Part shown: piece by piece, positions 7,341-14,228 of the stretch
Position numbering within the stretch: the first letter of the stretch is position 1
Layout: the number at the start of each line of letters is the position of its first letter
From: a virus
Reading direction: 5' to 3' (one strand)
Length of the DNA: 34,693 bases
Virus record (IMG/VR): IMGVR_UViG_3300007542_000084
Location: 1 to 34,693 of that record
Position numbers and translations under genes: made by a program
Notes under the pieces: generated by a model
What the model saw: only the letters and a program-made list of their open reading frames with translations
The model's database searches: none
Told to the model about the DNA's origin: nothing

Positions 7341-8315
7341 ATGGGATTAGCTGGTCAAAACCAAGTTAGACACATGTACGTAGGGGATGCTCCTGCTGCA
7401 ACAGTAACAAGTTTAGCGACACTTAAGTCTGCTGGAGTTGCAAATGATTTAGTTCTTTTGGGAGCTGATGGCGACGCAGTGGCTTTAGGAAAAGCTTTTA
7501 AACTTTACGCAAAGGATGCACTAGGAAACATTATCTCTAGTGATACCATCAAACCGGATAATGTATTAGATGTAAAATCAGTAGCTTATACTGCTGCAAC
7601 TCCAAAAGTAGTTACAATTTCTGCTTTAACAGTAGATGCTAACAGCCTTTATACTGTAAACATTGAGATTCAAGGACATGGTTCTTTATCTCCAGAAGAC
7701 ACTTACCTTAAACAAGGATATTACAAAGCTGTTTCTGGTGATGATGCTGAAGCTATTGTTGATGGTCTTATTGCATCATTAAACAGAAACTTTTCAAGAG
7801 AAGTTGGAGCAACTGCTACAGCTAACCCTTCATTTACATTTACTAAAACTGGATCAACAACTACTGCTGCTTTAGTCGTAACTGGTAAATTAGATGCTGC
7901 TGGATTTGATGGAGACAAAAAAATCAAAGTTTACGATGATTTCTCTGTTGATATTTCTTGTACTACTTACCCAACTGTAACAATAACTCAAGCATTTAGT
8001 GCTGGTGTTGGAACAGGATATCAAGTAGTTGAAATGGAATACTACCTATTAGGAGAAAGAGGAGATGCTTACAGACTTAATGGTTATCCTAACAACATAG
8101 TTGGCCCAGGATTAGCTTCTGTTGCTTCAGGTTCTTATGACATAATTGAAATCTCTTATTTCGATGAAGGAAGAGACGAAGCTAAAAAGTCTAAGAAAAA
8201 CTTAACTATTGCTTTACCTACTGCAGCTGTACCAAATGCAAATGTAAATGGAGTAATTGCAGATTTGAACACTATCTTAGGAGCAGGTTCTGTTGCAACT
8301 ATTAAAGCTGTATAG
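7341..8315 (+). CDS. Probable auxiliary capsid or other abundant virion protein
   Basis: 324 residues, Ala/Gly/Thr/Val-rich and mostly beta, without enzyme motifs, signal peptide or membrane helix. Segments such as KVVTISALTVDANSLYTV and PTVTITQAFSAGVGTGYQVVEMEYYLLG read as repeated beta strands. It stands alone between the inverted repeat with a promoter-like box and a strong terminator, so it can be expressed as its own transcript, which suits a protein made in many copies. In the crAss001 virion an auxiliary protein covers the capsid, and its gene lies a few genes after the capsid gene. This gene is a reasonable counterpart, but I cannot show homology. A tail-tube-like protein is an alternative. 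It ends in TAG. Confidence 0.6.
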   Translation: MGLAGQNQVRHMYVGDAPAATVTSLATLKSAGVANDLVLLGADGDAVALGKAFKLYAKDALGNIISSDTIKPDNVLDVKSVAYTAATPKVVTISALTVDANSLYTVNIEIQGHGSLSPEDTYLKQGYYKAVSGDDAEAIVDGLIASLNRNFSREVGATATANPSFTFTKTGSTTTAALVVTGKLDAAGFDGDKKIKVYDDFSVDISCTTYPTVTITQAFSAGVGTGYQVVEMEYYLLGERGDAYRLNGYPNNIVGPGLASVASGSYDIIEISYFDEGRDEAKKSKKNLTIALPTAAVPNANVNGVIADLNTILGAGSVATIKAV

Positions 8316-8340
8316 TTAGTAACTTAATAACTTAAATACC

Positions 8341-8378
8341 AAAGGGACTGGAGAATCTTATTTCCCAGTCCCTTTTTT
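8341..8378 (+). terminator. Strong intrinsic terminator
   Basis: AAAGGGACTGG (8341-8351) pairs with the CCAGTCCCTTT side (from 8365). The stem continues inward with one mismatch to a three-base CTT loop, and a run of six T follows (8373-8378). This is the clearest factor-independent terminator in the window. The next ATG is only 26 bases further on. Confidence 0.9.
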
Positions 8379-8404
8379 CATTAACTTAAAATTACACAAA
8401 GGCA

Positions 8405-8983
8405 ATGGCTATAAATGTAACAAAATTTTTAGTAGCAAATGATCTTGCTTCAATAGATTTAGATGTCAATGTAACTTCTGGACAAACAGTAACTCAATTA
8501 CTATTGTGGAGCGACACAACATATAAAGACCCAACATTATCAGTTGATATATCTAGCTTACTTGCTGGAACAAGTGAAGTTGAGAGCTTAACAATATCTG
8601 CATTAGATGCAGGATTAACCTCTTTTACTGGAATATATTTCGTACAGATAACTACAAGTGAACCTGAAGTTGCAATAGTAGCTACATTCAACTTGACACA
8701 ATATTATATAGTTCAAGCTAAATTAATCTCAAATATAGATTTATCTTGCCTGAGCTGTAATGGTAACTTTCAAAATGCATTATTATTTGATTTGTATTTA
8801 GAGGCTACAAAAGTATCATTAGTGCTTGGAAGATTCCAAGATGCAATTACAAATCTTAACAACTTAATTATTACTATCGAAACTTCTGATTGTGATTCAT
8901 GTAATAACATAGAGCCTTTAGTTTCATCTGCAGGAAATTTAGTTTCAGTAGGAGTGATTGATTGTTTATTAACAGTCGTATAA
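8405..8983 (+). CDS. CxxC...CxxC virion-region protein, unknown function
   Basis: 192 residues. The first about 105 residues are beta-rich. The C-terminal part has C115-x-x-C118, then a predicted helical hairpin (NFQNALLFDLYLEATKVSLV, LGRFQDAITNLNNLIITIE), then C163-x-x-C166. This spacing suits one structural zinc site holding the hairpin together. A fifth Cys is at 187. The next gene starts inside the stop codon (TAATG), so the two products probably work together. The layout suggests a small adaptor or attachment protein for the cadherin-like proteins that follow. I do not recognise a named family. No promoter is visible between the terminator and this gene. Confidence 0.65.
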   Translation: MAINVTKFLVANDLASIDLDVNVTSGQTVTQLLLWSDTTYKDPTLSVDISSLLAGTSEVESLTISALDAGLTSFTGIYFVQITTSEPEVAIVATFNLTQYYIVQAKLISNIDLSCLSCNGNFQNALLFDLYLEATKVSLVLGRFQDAITNLNNLIITIETSDCDSCNNIEPLVSSAGNLVSVGVIDCLLTVV

Positions 8984-9945
8984 TGAAAGAGAAAGATTCA
9001 AGAATATATCTATCATCAGTAAATAGTATTTCAGCTAGACTTGAAAACTATGGTGATGCAGATATTAGCAAGGTTAGTTTATTAAAACTAATATATAAGT
9101 ATGCAGAATATTCCACGGAATACGCGACACTTAAAAGATTAGACTCTATGGTTGCAGAATTACAGAGAACTAGTCCTTTTATTTGTTTAGAAAAGTTCGC
9201 AGTGCAAGCTTATATTGATACGTCAATAACAATACCTATTGTAGATATAGGAGGTGGAACTACTAATCAGCCACCTGTAATGACAGATATTGCAGCAACA
9301 TTAGGAGATACAGTATATACTTACGCATTTTCATCTGCAGTATTATATTCTACATATACTGACGATGCTGGTGGATCTCCATCTAGCTTTGTAATAAAAT
9401 CTATTCCTGCGGCAGGATTACTTAAATACAATGGAACAGCAGTTACTATTGGTGCACAATATACAAATCCTGCATTATTAACTTTCACTAGAGATGGTGT
9501 AGGTTCTTATGCTGATGTATTTACTTTTAGTGTTTATGATAATGATTCTCAAATACCATTAGAATCTAATACAGTAAATTCAGTATTAACAATTACAGCA
9601 ATAGCTGGAGCAAATCAAGCACCAACAGTGGGAGACAGAGCACAATACGCAGGTAACAGAACTACTACTGTATTTACAGTGGCAGACTTTACCACAGAAA
9701 CAATATTACCTTATTTTGATCCAGAAACAAATGATTTAGACGCTATAAGAATAGATGAAGTATCAACAGCAAATGTAGGTACATACTATTTCTTAGGAAC
9801 TGAAGTTGTTGAAGGACAAATAATTACAAATGCTGAATTAGTTTCAGGTGCTTTCTATCATGTTGCAGCAGATGCAAATGCAATTGCAACTGATTCATTT
9901 AATGCTAGCATTCGAGATACTGGCTCAATGATTTGGGTTCAATAA
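8983..9945 (+). CDS. Virion surface protein with helical N-terminus and two cadherin-like domains
   Basis: 320 residues from ATG 8983, which overlaps the preceding stop; a TTG at 8962 would extend the frame but is less likely. Residues 1-75 are helical (KVSLLKLIYKYAEYSTEYATLKRLDSMVAELQ, too short for a trimeric shaft but suitable for anchoring). Domain A (about 95-207) and domain B (about 211-315) follow the same plan: NQ.P, a strand, Y.D or F.DP, an I(K/D).(I/V) strand, then G.L/YF..G..V..G..I, then a D.F.(F/A)S..D strand. This is the cadherin-like/Ig-like repeat found in adhesins and phage fibres. The likely role is surface display or carbohydrate binding. The frame closes exactly at a domain end. 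Confidence 0.7.
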   Translation: MKEKDSRIYLSSVNSISARLENYGDADISKVSLLKLIYKYAEYSTEYATLKRLDSMVAELQRTSPFICLEKFAVQAYIDTSITIPIVDIGGGTTNQPPVMTDIAATLGDTVYTYAFSSAVLYSTYTDDAGGSPSSFVIKSIPAAGLLKYNGTAVTIGAQYTNPALLTFTRDGVGSYADVFTFSVYDNDSQIPLESNTVNSVLTITAIAGANQAPTVGDRAQYAGNRTTTVFTVADFTTETILPYFDPETNDLDAIRIDEVSTANVGTYYFLGTEVVEGQIITNAELVSGAFYHVAADANAIATDSFNASIRDTGSMIWVQ

Positions 9946-9952
9946 AACTAAC

Positions 9953-9971
9953 TGTTCATGTGACATGAACA
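9953..9971. other. Perfect hairpin upstream of the second cadherin-like gene
   Basis: TGTTCATG (9953-9960) and CATGAACA (9964-9971) form an 8-bp stem around TGA. No T-run follows, so it is a poor terminator. It ends 18 bases before ATG 9990. Confidence 0.6.
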
Positions 9972-9989
9972 TAACAAAATAATGAACGT

Positions 9990-10727
9990 ATGTTATACAC
10001 GATAACAAATACTGGCCTTCAGAATGGAAGGCCAACTGCGATAGGTGCAAATACAATAGCAGTAGCAAGTGAGGCAACTCATGTATTTACATTAGCTAAT
10101 TTTACAACAGAGACTGCACCTGTATATACTGATCCAGAAGGGGACGCTATATCATATATAAAGATATTAAGTTATCCTCAAAATGGAAATTTATATTTAT
10201 CTGGAATTCAAGTTAACGTTAATGATTTAATTTTCTCTGGAAATATAACAGCAAACAACTTTACTTATGTCGCTGAGGTAGCAAATGATATTGCTTACAA
10301 CGACTTATTTAGTTTTGATGCTGCTGATATAGGATCCAACTCATTGAGTGGCTTATCTACTGGTAAAATCACAATGGCAGTTGCAAGTGCTGTTAACCAA
10401 CCTCCTAGTGAAGTTGGCGATAATTCATTTATACTTAATCATGGAGATTCAATAGTATTTACAGTAGCAGATTTTACAACAGCAACTACTCCTGCGTATG
10501 CAGACCCAGAGGGAGATCCTGCGGCTAAAATAAAAATACTTACTCTTCCTATAAATGGAACATTAAAATTTAATGGAACTAATGTTATTATAAATCAAGT
10601 AATAACTGTTGCAGAAATTTCAGCAGGATATTTAGTCTATGTTCCGGATTTATTAGTAGAGACATTACAGAATTTATCTTTTAACTTTTCAGTAGCTGAT
10701 TCCGGCTCTGGATTATTTACAGTATAA
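9990..10727 (+). CDS. Protein of two cadherin-like domains
   Basis: 245 residues made almost entirely of two repeats, domain C (about 14-131) and domain D (about 136-245). Both carry V(F)T.A.FTT.T.P.Y.DPEGD, then IKIL..P.NG.L...G..V...., then an F.F..AD.GS end. They are closely similar to domain B of the preceding gene. The DPEGD motif could bind calcium, as in cadherin-like repeats. There is no signal peptide or anchor, so it probably attaches through another virion protein. The gene is in a different frame from its neighbour (with stops between them), so this is a separate gene rather than a simple readthrough. Origin by duplication or splitting of a four-domain gene is likely. Secretion in the host seems unlikely. 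Confidence 0.7.
   Translation: MLYTITNTGLQNGRPTAIGANTIAVASEATHVFTLANFTTETAPVYTDPEGDAISYIKILSYPQNGNLYLSGIQVNVNDLIFSGNITANNFTYVAEVANDIAYNDLFSFDAADIGSNSLSGLSTGKITMAVASAVNQPPSEVGDNSFILNHGDSIVFTVADFTTATTPAYADPEGDPAAKIKILTLPINGTLKFNGTNVIINQVITVAEISAGYLVYVPDLLVETLQNLSFNFSVADSGSGLFTV
10013..10034. other. Perfect hairpin inside the start of the second cadherin-like gene
   Basis: TGGCCTTC (10013-10020) and GAAGGCCA (10027-10034) form an 8-bp stem with a 6-base loop within codons 8-15 of the gene at 9990. It is unusually GC-rich for this AT-rich DNA. With the hairpin at 9953-9971 it brackets the start codon. Confidence 0.55.
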
Positions 10728-10728
10728 T

Positions 10729-11124
10729 ATGGCAGCTATAATTATTAGAATAATGGAAAAAGAAGTGGTAGCTACTGGAGAAGGGGTATTTAATTCTATA
10801 TCAAGAACTTCTGATGAATGTTCTAGCACTTTTACTTTTGAAGTTTTAACAACAACATCTTGTTGGATTGATACAAACTCAGCTCCAGGTGGATGGATTA
10901 TTCATAAACTTACTGGAAATGGAATTTGGGTTAATGGAGAGACTTTAACTGAAAATACAACCTATAAAGTAACAATATCAGCATTTCGTTCTCTTAATGA
11001 TACTTTAAATACAAACCGTTATACAGTATTGATGCATCTAAGAGATTCAGAATTTGGATTTATTATTGATTCAAAAAGCTGTAATAGATATGCAACTAAT
11101 TTATTATGCCCAAATCCAGTATAA
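10729..11124 (+). CDS. Small four-cysteine beta protein
   Basis: 131 residues, ATG one base after the preceding stop. It looks like a compact beta sandwich (STFTFEVLTTTSCWIDT, YKVTISAFR, RYTVLMHLRD). Cysteines are at 31, 45, 118 and 127, which could form a metal site or disulfides. It is the last gene of the accessory surface block and is followed by a hairpin and a new promoter. I do not recognise a family. A cap or attachment protein for the cadherin-like proteins is a guess from position. Confidence 0.6.
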   Translation: MAAIIIRIMEKEVVATGEGVFNSISRTSDECSSTFTFEVLTTTSCWIDTNSAPGGWIIHKLTGNGIWVNGETLTENTTYKVTISAFRSLNDTLNTNRYTVLMHLRDSEFGFIIDSKSCNRYATNLLCPNPV

Positions 11125-11132
11125 TAAATAGT

Positions 11133-11152
11133 GTATCATAAAAATATGATAC
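11133..11152. other. AT-rich hairpin before the tail promoter
   Basis: GTATCATA (11133-11140) pairs perfectly with TATGATAC (11145-11152) around AAAA. There is no T-run after it, so it may be a weak end for the upstream transcript. Its right arm overlaps the upstream TGATAC element shared with the promoter at 18306. Confidence 0.5.
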
Positions 11153-11158
11153 TATAAC

Positions 11159-11189
11159 TTGACATGTATTGATATTAATTGTATATTTG
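11159..11189 (+). promoter_or_regulatory. Bacteroidota-type promoter of the tail operon
   Basis: TTGAC at 11159-11163, 18 bases, then TATATTTG at 11182-11189. This is a full match to the Bacteroidota primary-sigma pattern (-33 TTG/TTTG, -7 TAnnTTTG). Expected start is near 11195, giving a leader of about 27 bases before ATG 11222, consistent with AT-rich leaders without Shine-Dalgarno sites. TGATAC lies upstream at the same distance as in the twin promoter at 18306. Confidence 0.8.
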
Positions 11190-11221
11190 TCATTGTATCT
11201 TTATTAACTTAAATAAAATAA

Positions 11222-12337
11222 ATGCAAGATTTAGAAATCGTTAAGGAATTTCTTCGTAAAAGACCAGGGTATCTTAAGAAGGGAAACTTAACAGTACAAA
11301 CCGCAATGGCACTGCAATATGATAGCTATCAATTTAGCGAAGAAGTCATAAAAAAAGCCAAGAAAGAAGTAAAAAAAGAATATTCTAATCTCTTAAAACA
11401 AAAAGAAGTAATAAAAATAGTGCCGCCAAAGATTGAAATAACAGCAGAAATGCTGGCTAAATTTAATGAATTGGCAAAACAAATGGGAATGAAAGGGCTT
11501 GAAGCTCCTATATCAGAAGAAGACAATTTAAGTTCTATACTTCAAAGAAAGCAAGCTTTAAAAGGCTTTCATACTCCATCAATAAAAGATCAAGTTGGAA
11601 TGCATATATTACTTGGATGTAATCACGTTCCTTTTCACAACAAACAATTACATCGCGGAATAATTGAGCTAATCAAAGACTTTCCGGAACTAATAAAAGG
11701 ATTTCACTTAATGGGTGATTTCTTAGATTTAAACCCACTATCAAGTCATGATAGAGGAAGATTCACTGCTGTACCTGGACTCACATTAAATGATGAGTAT
11801 CAAATTGGAAGTGATTTACTTTATGATTTTGACCATGTATTACCAAAGGGAACATGGAAAACATACCTATATGGTAACCATGAGGATAGATATAATAGGT
11901 GGATGTCCATAATGGACAATGCAAAAACACCTTTGATATCTCCAGAAGAAGGGTTAAGATTATGGCAGAGGGGATATAATGTAAAGACTAGATGGAGTCA
12001 GGATTTTATTACAATTGGTAATGATTTCGACATATTTCATGGTATTTACTTTAGTATTCATAATGCTAAAGCTCATTTAGATAAGCTAAGAAGAAGTTGT
12101 GCTTATGTACATACTCATAGAATTCAGCATTATCAAGAAGGGCAAATGTCAGCACATAATATAGGTGCTTGTGCAGACTTTAACGCAAAGGCGTTTAATT
12201 ACGCTTCTAGACCAATGAAAGCACAATGGGCTAATGGATTTGCAATAAATATGATTGATGATTCTGGAAAAAGCAATATTACACAAATAAAAGTTGATCT
12301 TTTAGGTCACTTCTATTTTGGAGGAAAAAAGTATTAA
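11222..12337 (+). CDS. Calcineurin-like metallophosphoesterase with altered first motif
   Basis: 371 residues. Residues 1-125 are helical and charged, without known motifs. The phosphoesterase domain follows in the standard order: motif I LLGCNHVPFHN (about 130-140), MGDFLDLN (164-171), YGNHEDR (217-223), FHG (H273) and VHTHR (H297, H299). These residues normally bind two metals and cut phosphate esters of nucleic acids, proteins or small molecules. The usual motif I is D-x-H; here it is C133-N134-H135, so a metal-binding Asp is replaced by Cys. The final motif is VHTH in place of GHTH. It is the first gene behind a strong promoter and stands before ring and muzzle genes, so it may act in head-tail assembly or DNA processing. 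The substrate cannot be inferred. Confidence 0.82.
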   Translation: MQDLEIVKEFLRKRPGYLKKGNLTVQTAMALQYDSYQFSEEVIKKAKKEVKKEYSNLLKQKEVIKIVPPKIEITAEMLAKFNELAKQMGMKGLEAPISEEDNLSSILQRKQALKGFHTPSIKDQVGMHILLGCNHVPFHNKQLHRGIIELIKDFPELIKGFHLMGDFLDLNPLSSHDRGRFTAVPGLTLNDEYQIGSDLLYDFDHVLPKGTWKTYLYGNHEDRYNRWMSIMDNAKTPLISPEEGLRLWQRGYNVKTRWSQDFITIGNDFDIFHGIYFSIHNAKAHLDKLRRSCAYVHTHRIQHYQEGQMSAHNIGACADFNAKAFNYASRPMKAQWANGFAINMIDDSGKSNITQIKVDLLGHFYFGGKKY

Positions 12338-12349
12338 TAAACACATACA

Positions 12350-13021
12350 ATGACTAAGAGAGAAATAATCTATACAGTTTTTGAGAAGTTGAATATCCTT
12401 ACTGACGACACAAACGTTAGTGAGGATTTAGTTTCTAGCCTTGTAGATACAAAAAGAGCAATGCTATTAAAACAACAGTATGCAACAAATGCTTGGCACA
12501 TGCCAATTGAAATTAAGCAAGAACTTTGTATTAATTTAGAGTTAGTTCAAAAAGTTGATGGATATTCTTGTGCAGGAAAAATATTAGCAACAACTGTAAA
12601 ATTACCTAAAGCTATTAAGATTAAAGGCAAAGAGGGGCCAATTAATGTACGACTAAAAGACGGAACTGCAATTGCAATCAATACAGTTTCTATTGAAAGA
12701 GTTCCTTTCTTATTTGAAAACAAATTCACACAACATCTTACCTATTGTGCTATTGATTTTAGTGGAAAATTATTTCTAATATCAAAAGACAATAAATATA
12801 AGTTTCTTAAATCAATTAAAATCACAGATGTATTTGAGCAACCTGATATCGCTAGAGAGCTAGTATGTGGAGTTGATTTAACTAAAGAAGCTTGGGATGA
12901 TGAATACCCTATTGAAGCAGCGATGCAAGATGTAGCTATCGACTTAATTGTAAAAGATTTAAGCAGAACACTTGCTCTTCCTGGTGATAATAATAATAAT
13001 GCTGCAGATGACAGGGGATAA
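12350..13021 (+). CDS. Ring / tail connector protein
   Basis: 223 residues. The helical N-terminus (KREIIYTVFEKLNILTDD, then SSLVDTKRAMLLKQQYA) and a following beta domain fit the crAss-like ring proteins that stack under the portal. The C-terminal region (EYPIEAAMQDVAIDLIVKDLSRTL) has the helix plan of gatekeeper/adaptor proteins, and the tail end is low-complexity Asn/Asp. It overlaps the next gene by 14 bases. The role is inferred from pattern and its place in the tail operon; no enzyme motifs are present. Confidence 0.65.
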   Translation: MTKREIIYTVFEKLNILTDDTNVSEDLVSSLVDTKRAMLLKQQYATNAWHMPIEIKQELCINLELVQKVDGYSCAGKILATTVKLPKAIKIKGKEGPINVRLKDGTAIAINTVSIERVPFLFENKFTQHLTYCAIDFSGKLFLISKDNKYKFLKSIKITDVFEQPDIARELVCGVDLTKEAWDDEYPIEAAMQDVAIDLIVKDLSRTLALPGDNNNNAADDRG

Positions 13022-13514
13022 AAGACTTCATAGAATAAAAACTGATTTTGGTAGTGGTGATTATTATAAATATTTTGTAAAATCAACTGGACATAAAGAA
13101 ATAACAAGAGTTTTGTTCGGAGAAATAATGAGAGAATTCAACGACCATGTCAGAAATAGAATTTCTACTAAAGGAGCTGAATACACAATGCCATCAAAAA
13201 CTGGAAAGATTGAATTAAGAAAGAGCAAGAAAGAAGTTAAGATTGATGATGATGGTAATATAGTAAATAATCTTCCTATTAACTGGAAAGCTTCAAGAGA
13301 ATTATGGGATTCTAATGAAAATGCAAAGGAAAAGAAAACAAAAATTAGATACACTAACGAACATACTGAAGGGCATACCTTCAGAATATTTTATAGAAGA
13401 TCTAAAGCTAATTTCAAAAACAAAACCATCTATAAGATGCGTTTTAATAGAACAATGAAGCGTCAATTATCTGCTGCAATTTTTGCAGGAAAGATTGACG
13501 CATTTTTAAGATAA
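13008..13514 (+). CDS. Basic structural protein of the tail operon
   Basis: 168 residues from ATG 13008 (MTGDKRLHRIKTDFGSGDYY). An ATG at 12999 would add three residues, and a TTG at 12972 would add a hydrophobic, unlikely N-terminus. The protein is very rich in Lys and Arg, especially in the second half (YRRSKANFKNKTIYKMRFNRTMKRQL). A helix near the start contains FGEIMREFNDHVRNRI. A basic protein of this kind, placed between two ring genes, recurs in crAss-like genomes. It could be a tail-completion protein or could touch DNA. I know of no proven function. Confidence 0.6.
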   Translation: MTGDKRLHRIKTDFGSGDYYKYFVKSTGHKEITRVLFGEIMREFNDHVRNRISTKGAEYTMPSKTGKIELRKSKKEVKIDDDGNIVNNLPINWKASRELWDSNENAKEKKTKIRYTNEHTEGHTFRIFYRRSKANFKNKTIYKMRFNRTMKRQLSAAIFAGKIDAFLR

Positions 13515-13520
13515 AATATT

Positions 13521-14228
13521 ATGGCAAGCACAGGTAATTTAGTTAGTATAAAAATGATAGCTGATAGACTAATGAGAAATCCTTTGATGAAGGATCTTAA
13601 TTATGAGTTTATTGTTGACAATGCAATTCAGGTGTTAAGAATACTTGACGCTCCTTCTATTTATGTTAAAAGAAGAGAGGGATTAAATGTGGTAAATTTC
13701 CGGGCACTTAAGCCTATTGATATGGTAAAAATTGATGGAATCTCAAGAGTTGATTCTGGATCACCAATACCATTGTCTTCTAGTGAAGATGACTCTCAAG
13801 ATTTCTTTCATGTTGGAAATAATATGCCAAGCAGAAAGGACTTTACATACTCAATAAATAGTAAGTACATAAATGTAAATTTTGAGAAAGGTGATATTCA
13901 TATAATCTACAAAGCAATAGCAGTAGATGAGGAATGTTATCCTCTTGTATTAGATGATGAAACACTTCTTAGATGTGTTGAAAGTTATATTAAATGGAAA
14001 TGGTATGATATGTTAAATGATATGGACATGTTATCTGATAGAAAACTAAATAAAGCTGAAGTTGACTACTGTTTTAATGTTGGACAAGCTGATTCTAGAT
14101 TGAAAATGCCAAGTGAGGACGAGATGGAGACATTAACAAATATGATTACACAAATACTTCCAAGCAGAACTGAATTCAAAAGTAGATTTGAATTTCTTGG
14201 TACTCAGGAAAAAATGAGAATACACTAA
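13521..14228 (+). CDS. Ring / tail connector protein, second copy type
   Basis: 235 residues. N-terminal helices (SIKMIADRLMRNPLMKDL, YEFIVDNAIQVLRILDAP) are followed by a beta domain and then a helical C-terminus (LDDETLLRCVESYIKWKWYDML, LSDRKLNKAEVDYCFN). This arrangement is shared with tail gatekeeper proteins of short-tailed phages (P22 gp4 / T7 gp11 type) and with crAss-like ring proteins. It overlaps the muzzle gene by one base (TAATG), so the two are probably made in step and assemble together. The class is moderately supported; the exact ring is unknown. Confidence 0.65.
   Translation: MASTGNLVSIKMIADRLMRNPLMKDLNYEFIVDNAIQVLRILDAPSIYVKRREGLNVVNFRALKPIDMVKIDGISRVDSGSPIPLSSSEDDSQDFFHVGNNMPSRKDFTYSINSKYINVNFEKGDIHIIYKAIAVDEECYPLVLDDETLLRCVESYIKWKWYDMLNDMDMLSDRKLNKAEVDYCFNVGQADSRLKMPSEDEMETLTNMITQILPSRTEFKSRFEFLGTQEKMRIH

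Noticed and set aside
9943-9992. Frameshift joining the two cadherin-like genes into one
   Set aside because: The upstream frame ends at a clean domain boundary, the downstream frame has its own ATG with a TAA just before it (9972), and no slippery run is seen. Two genes fit better.
8983-10727. Diversity-generating retroelement target, suggested by hairpins next to an adhesin gene
   Set aside because: No reverse transcriptase or template repeat is in the window, the hairpins are at a gene start rather than at a 3' variable end, and no C-type lectin fold is evident.
12742-13107. Antisense open frame of 121 codons, and similar minus-strand frames at 5494-5919, 4418-4738 and 31049-31423
   Set aside because: Each lies opposite a well-supported + strand gene, has no promoter or neighbour on its strand, and encodes low-complexity sequence typical of a reverse-complement shadow.
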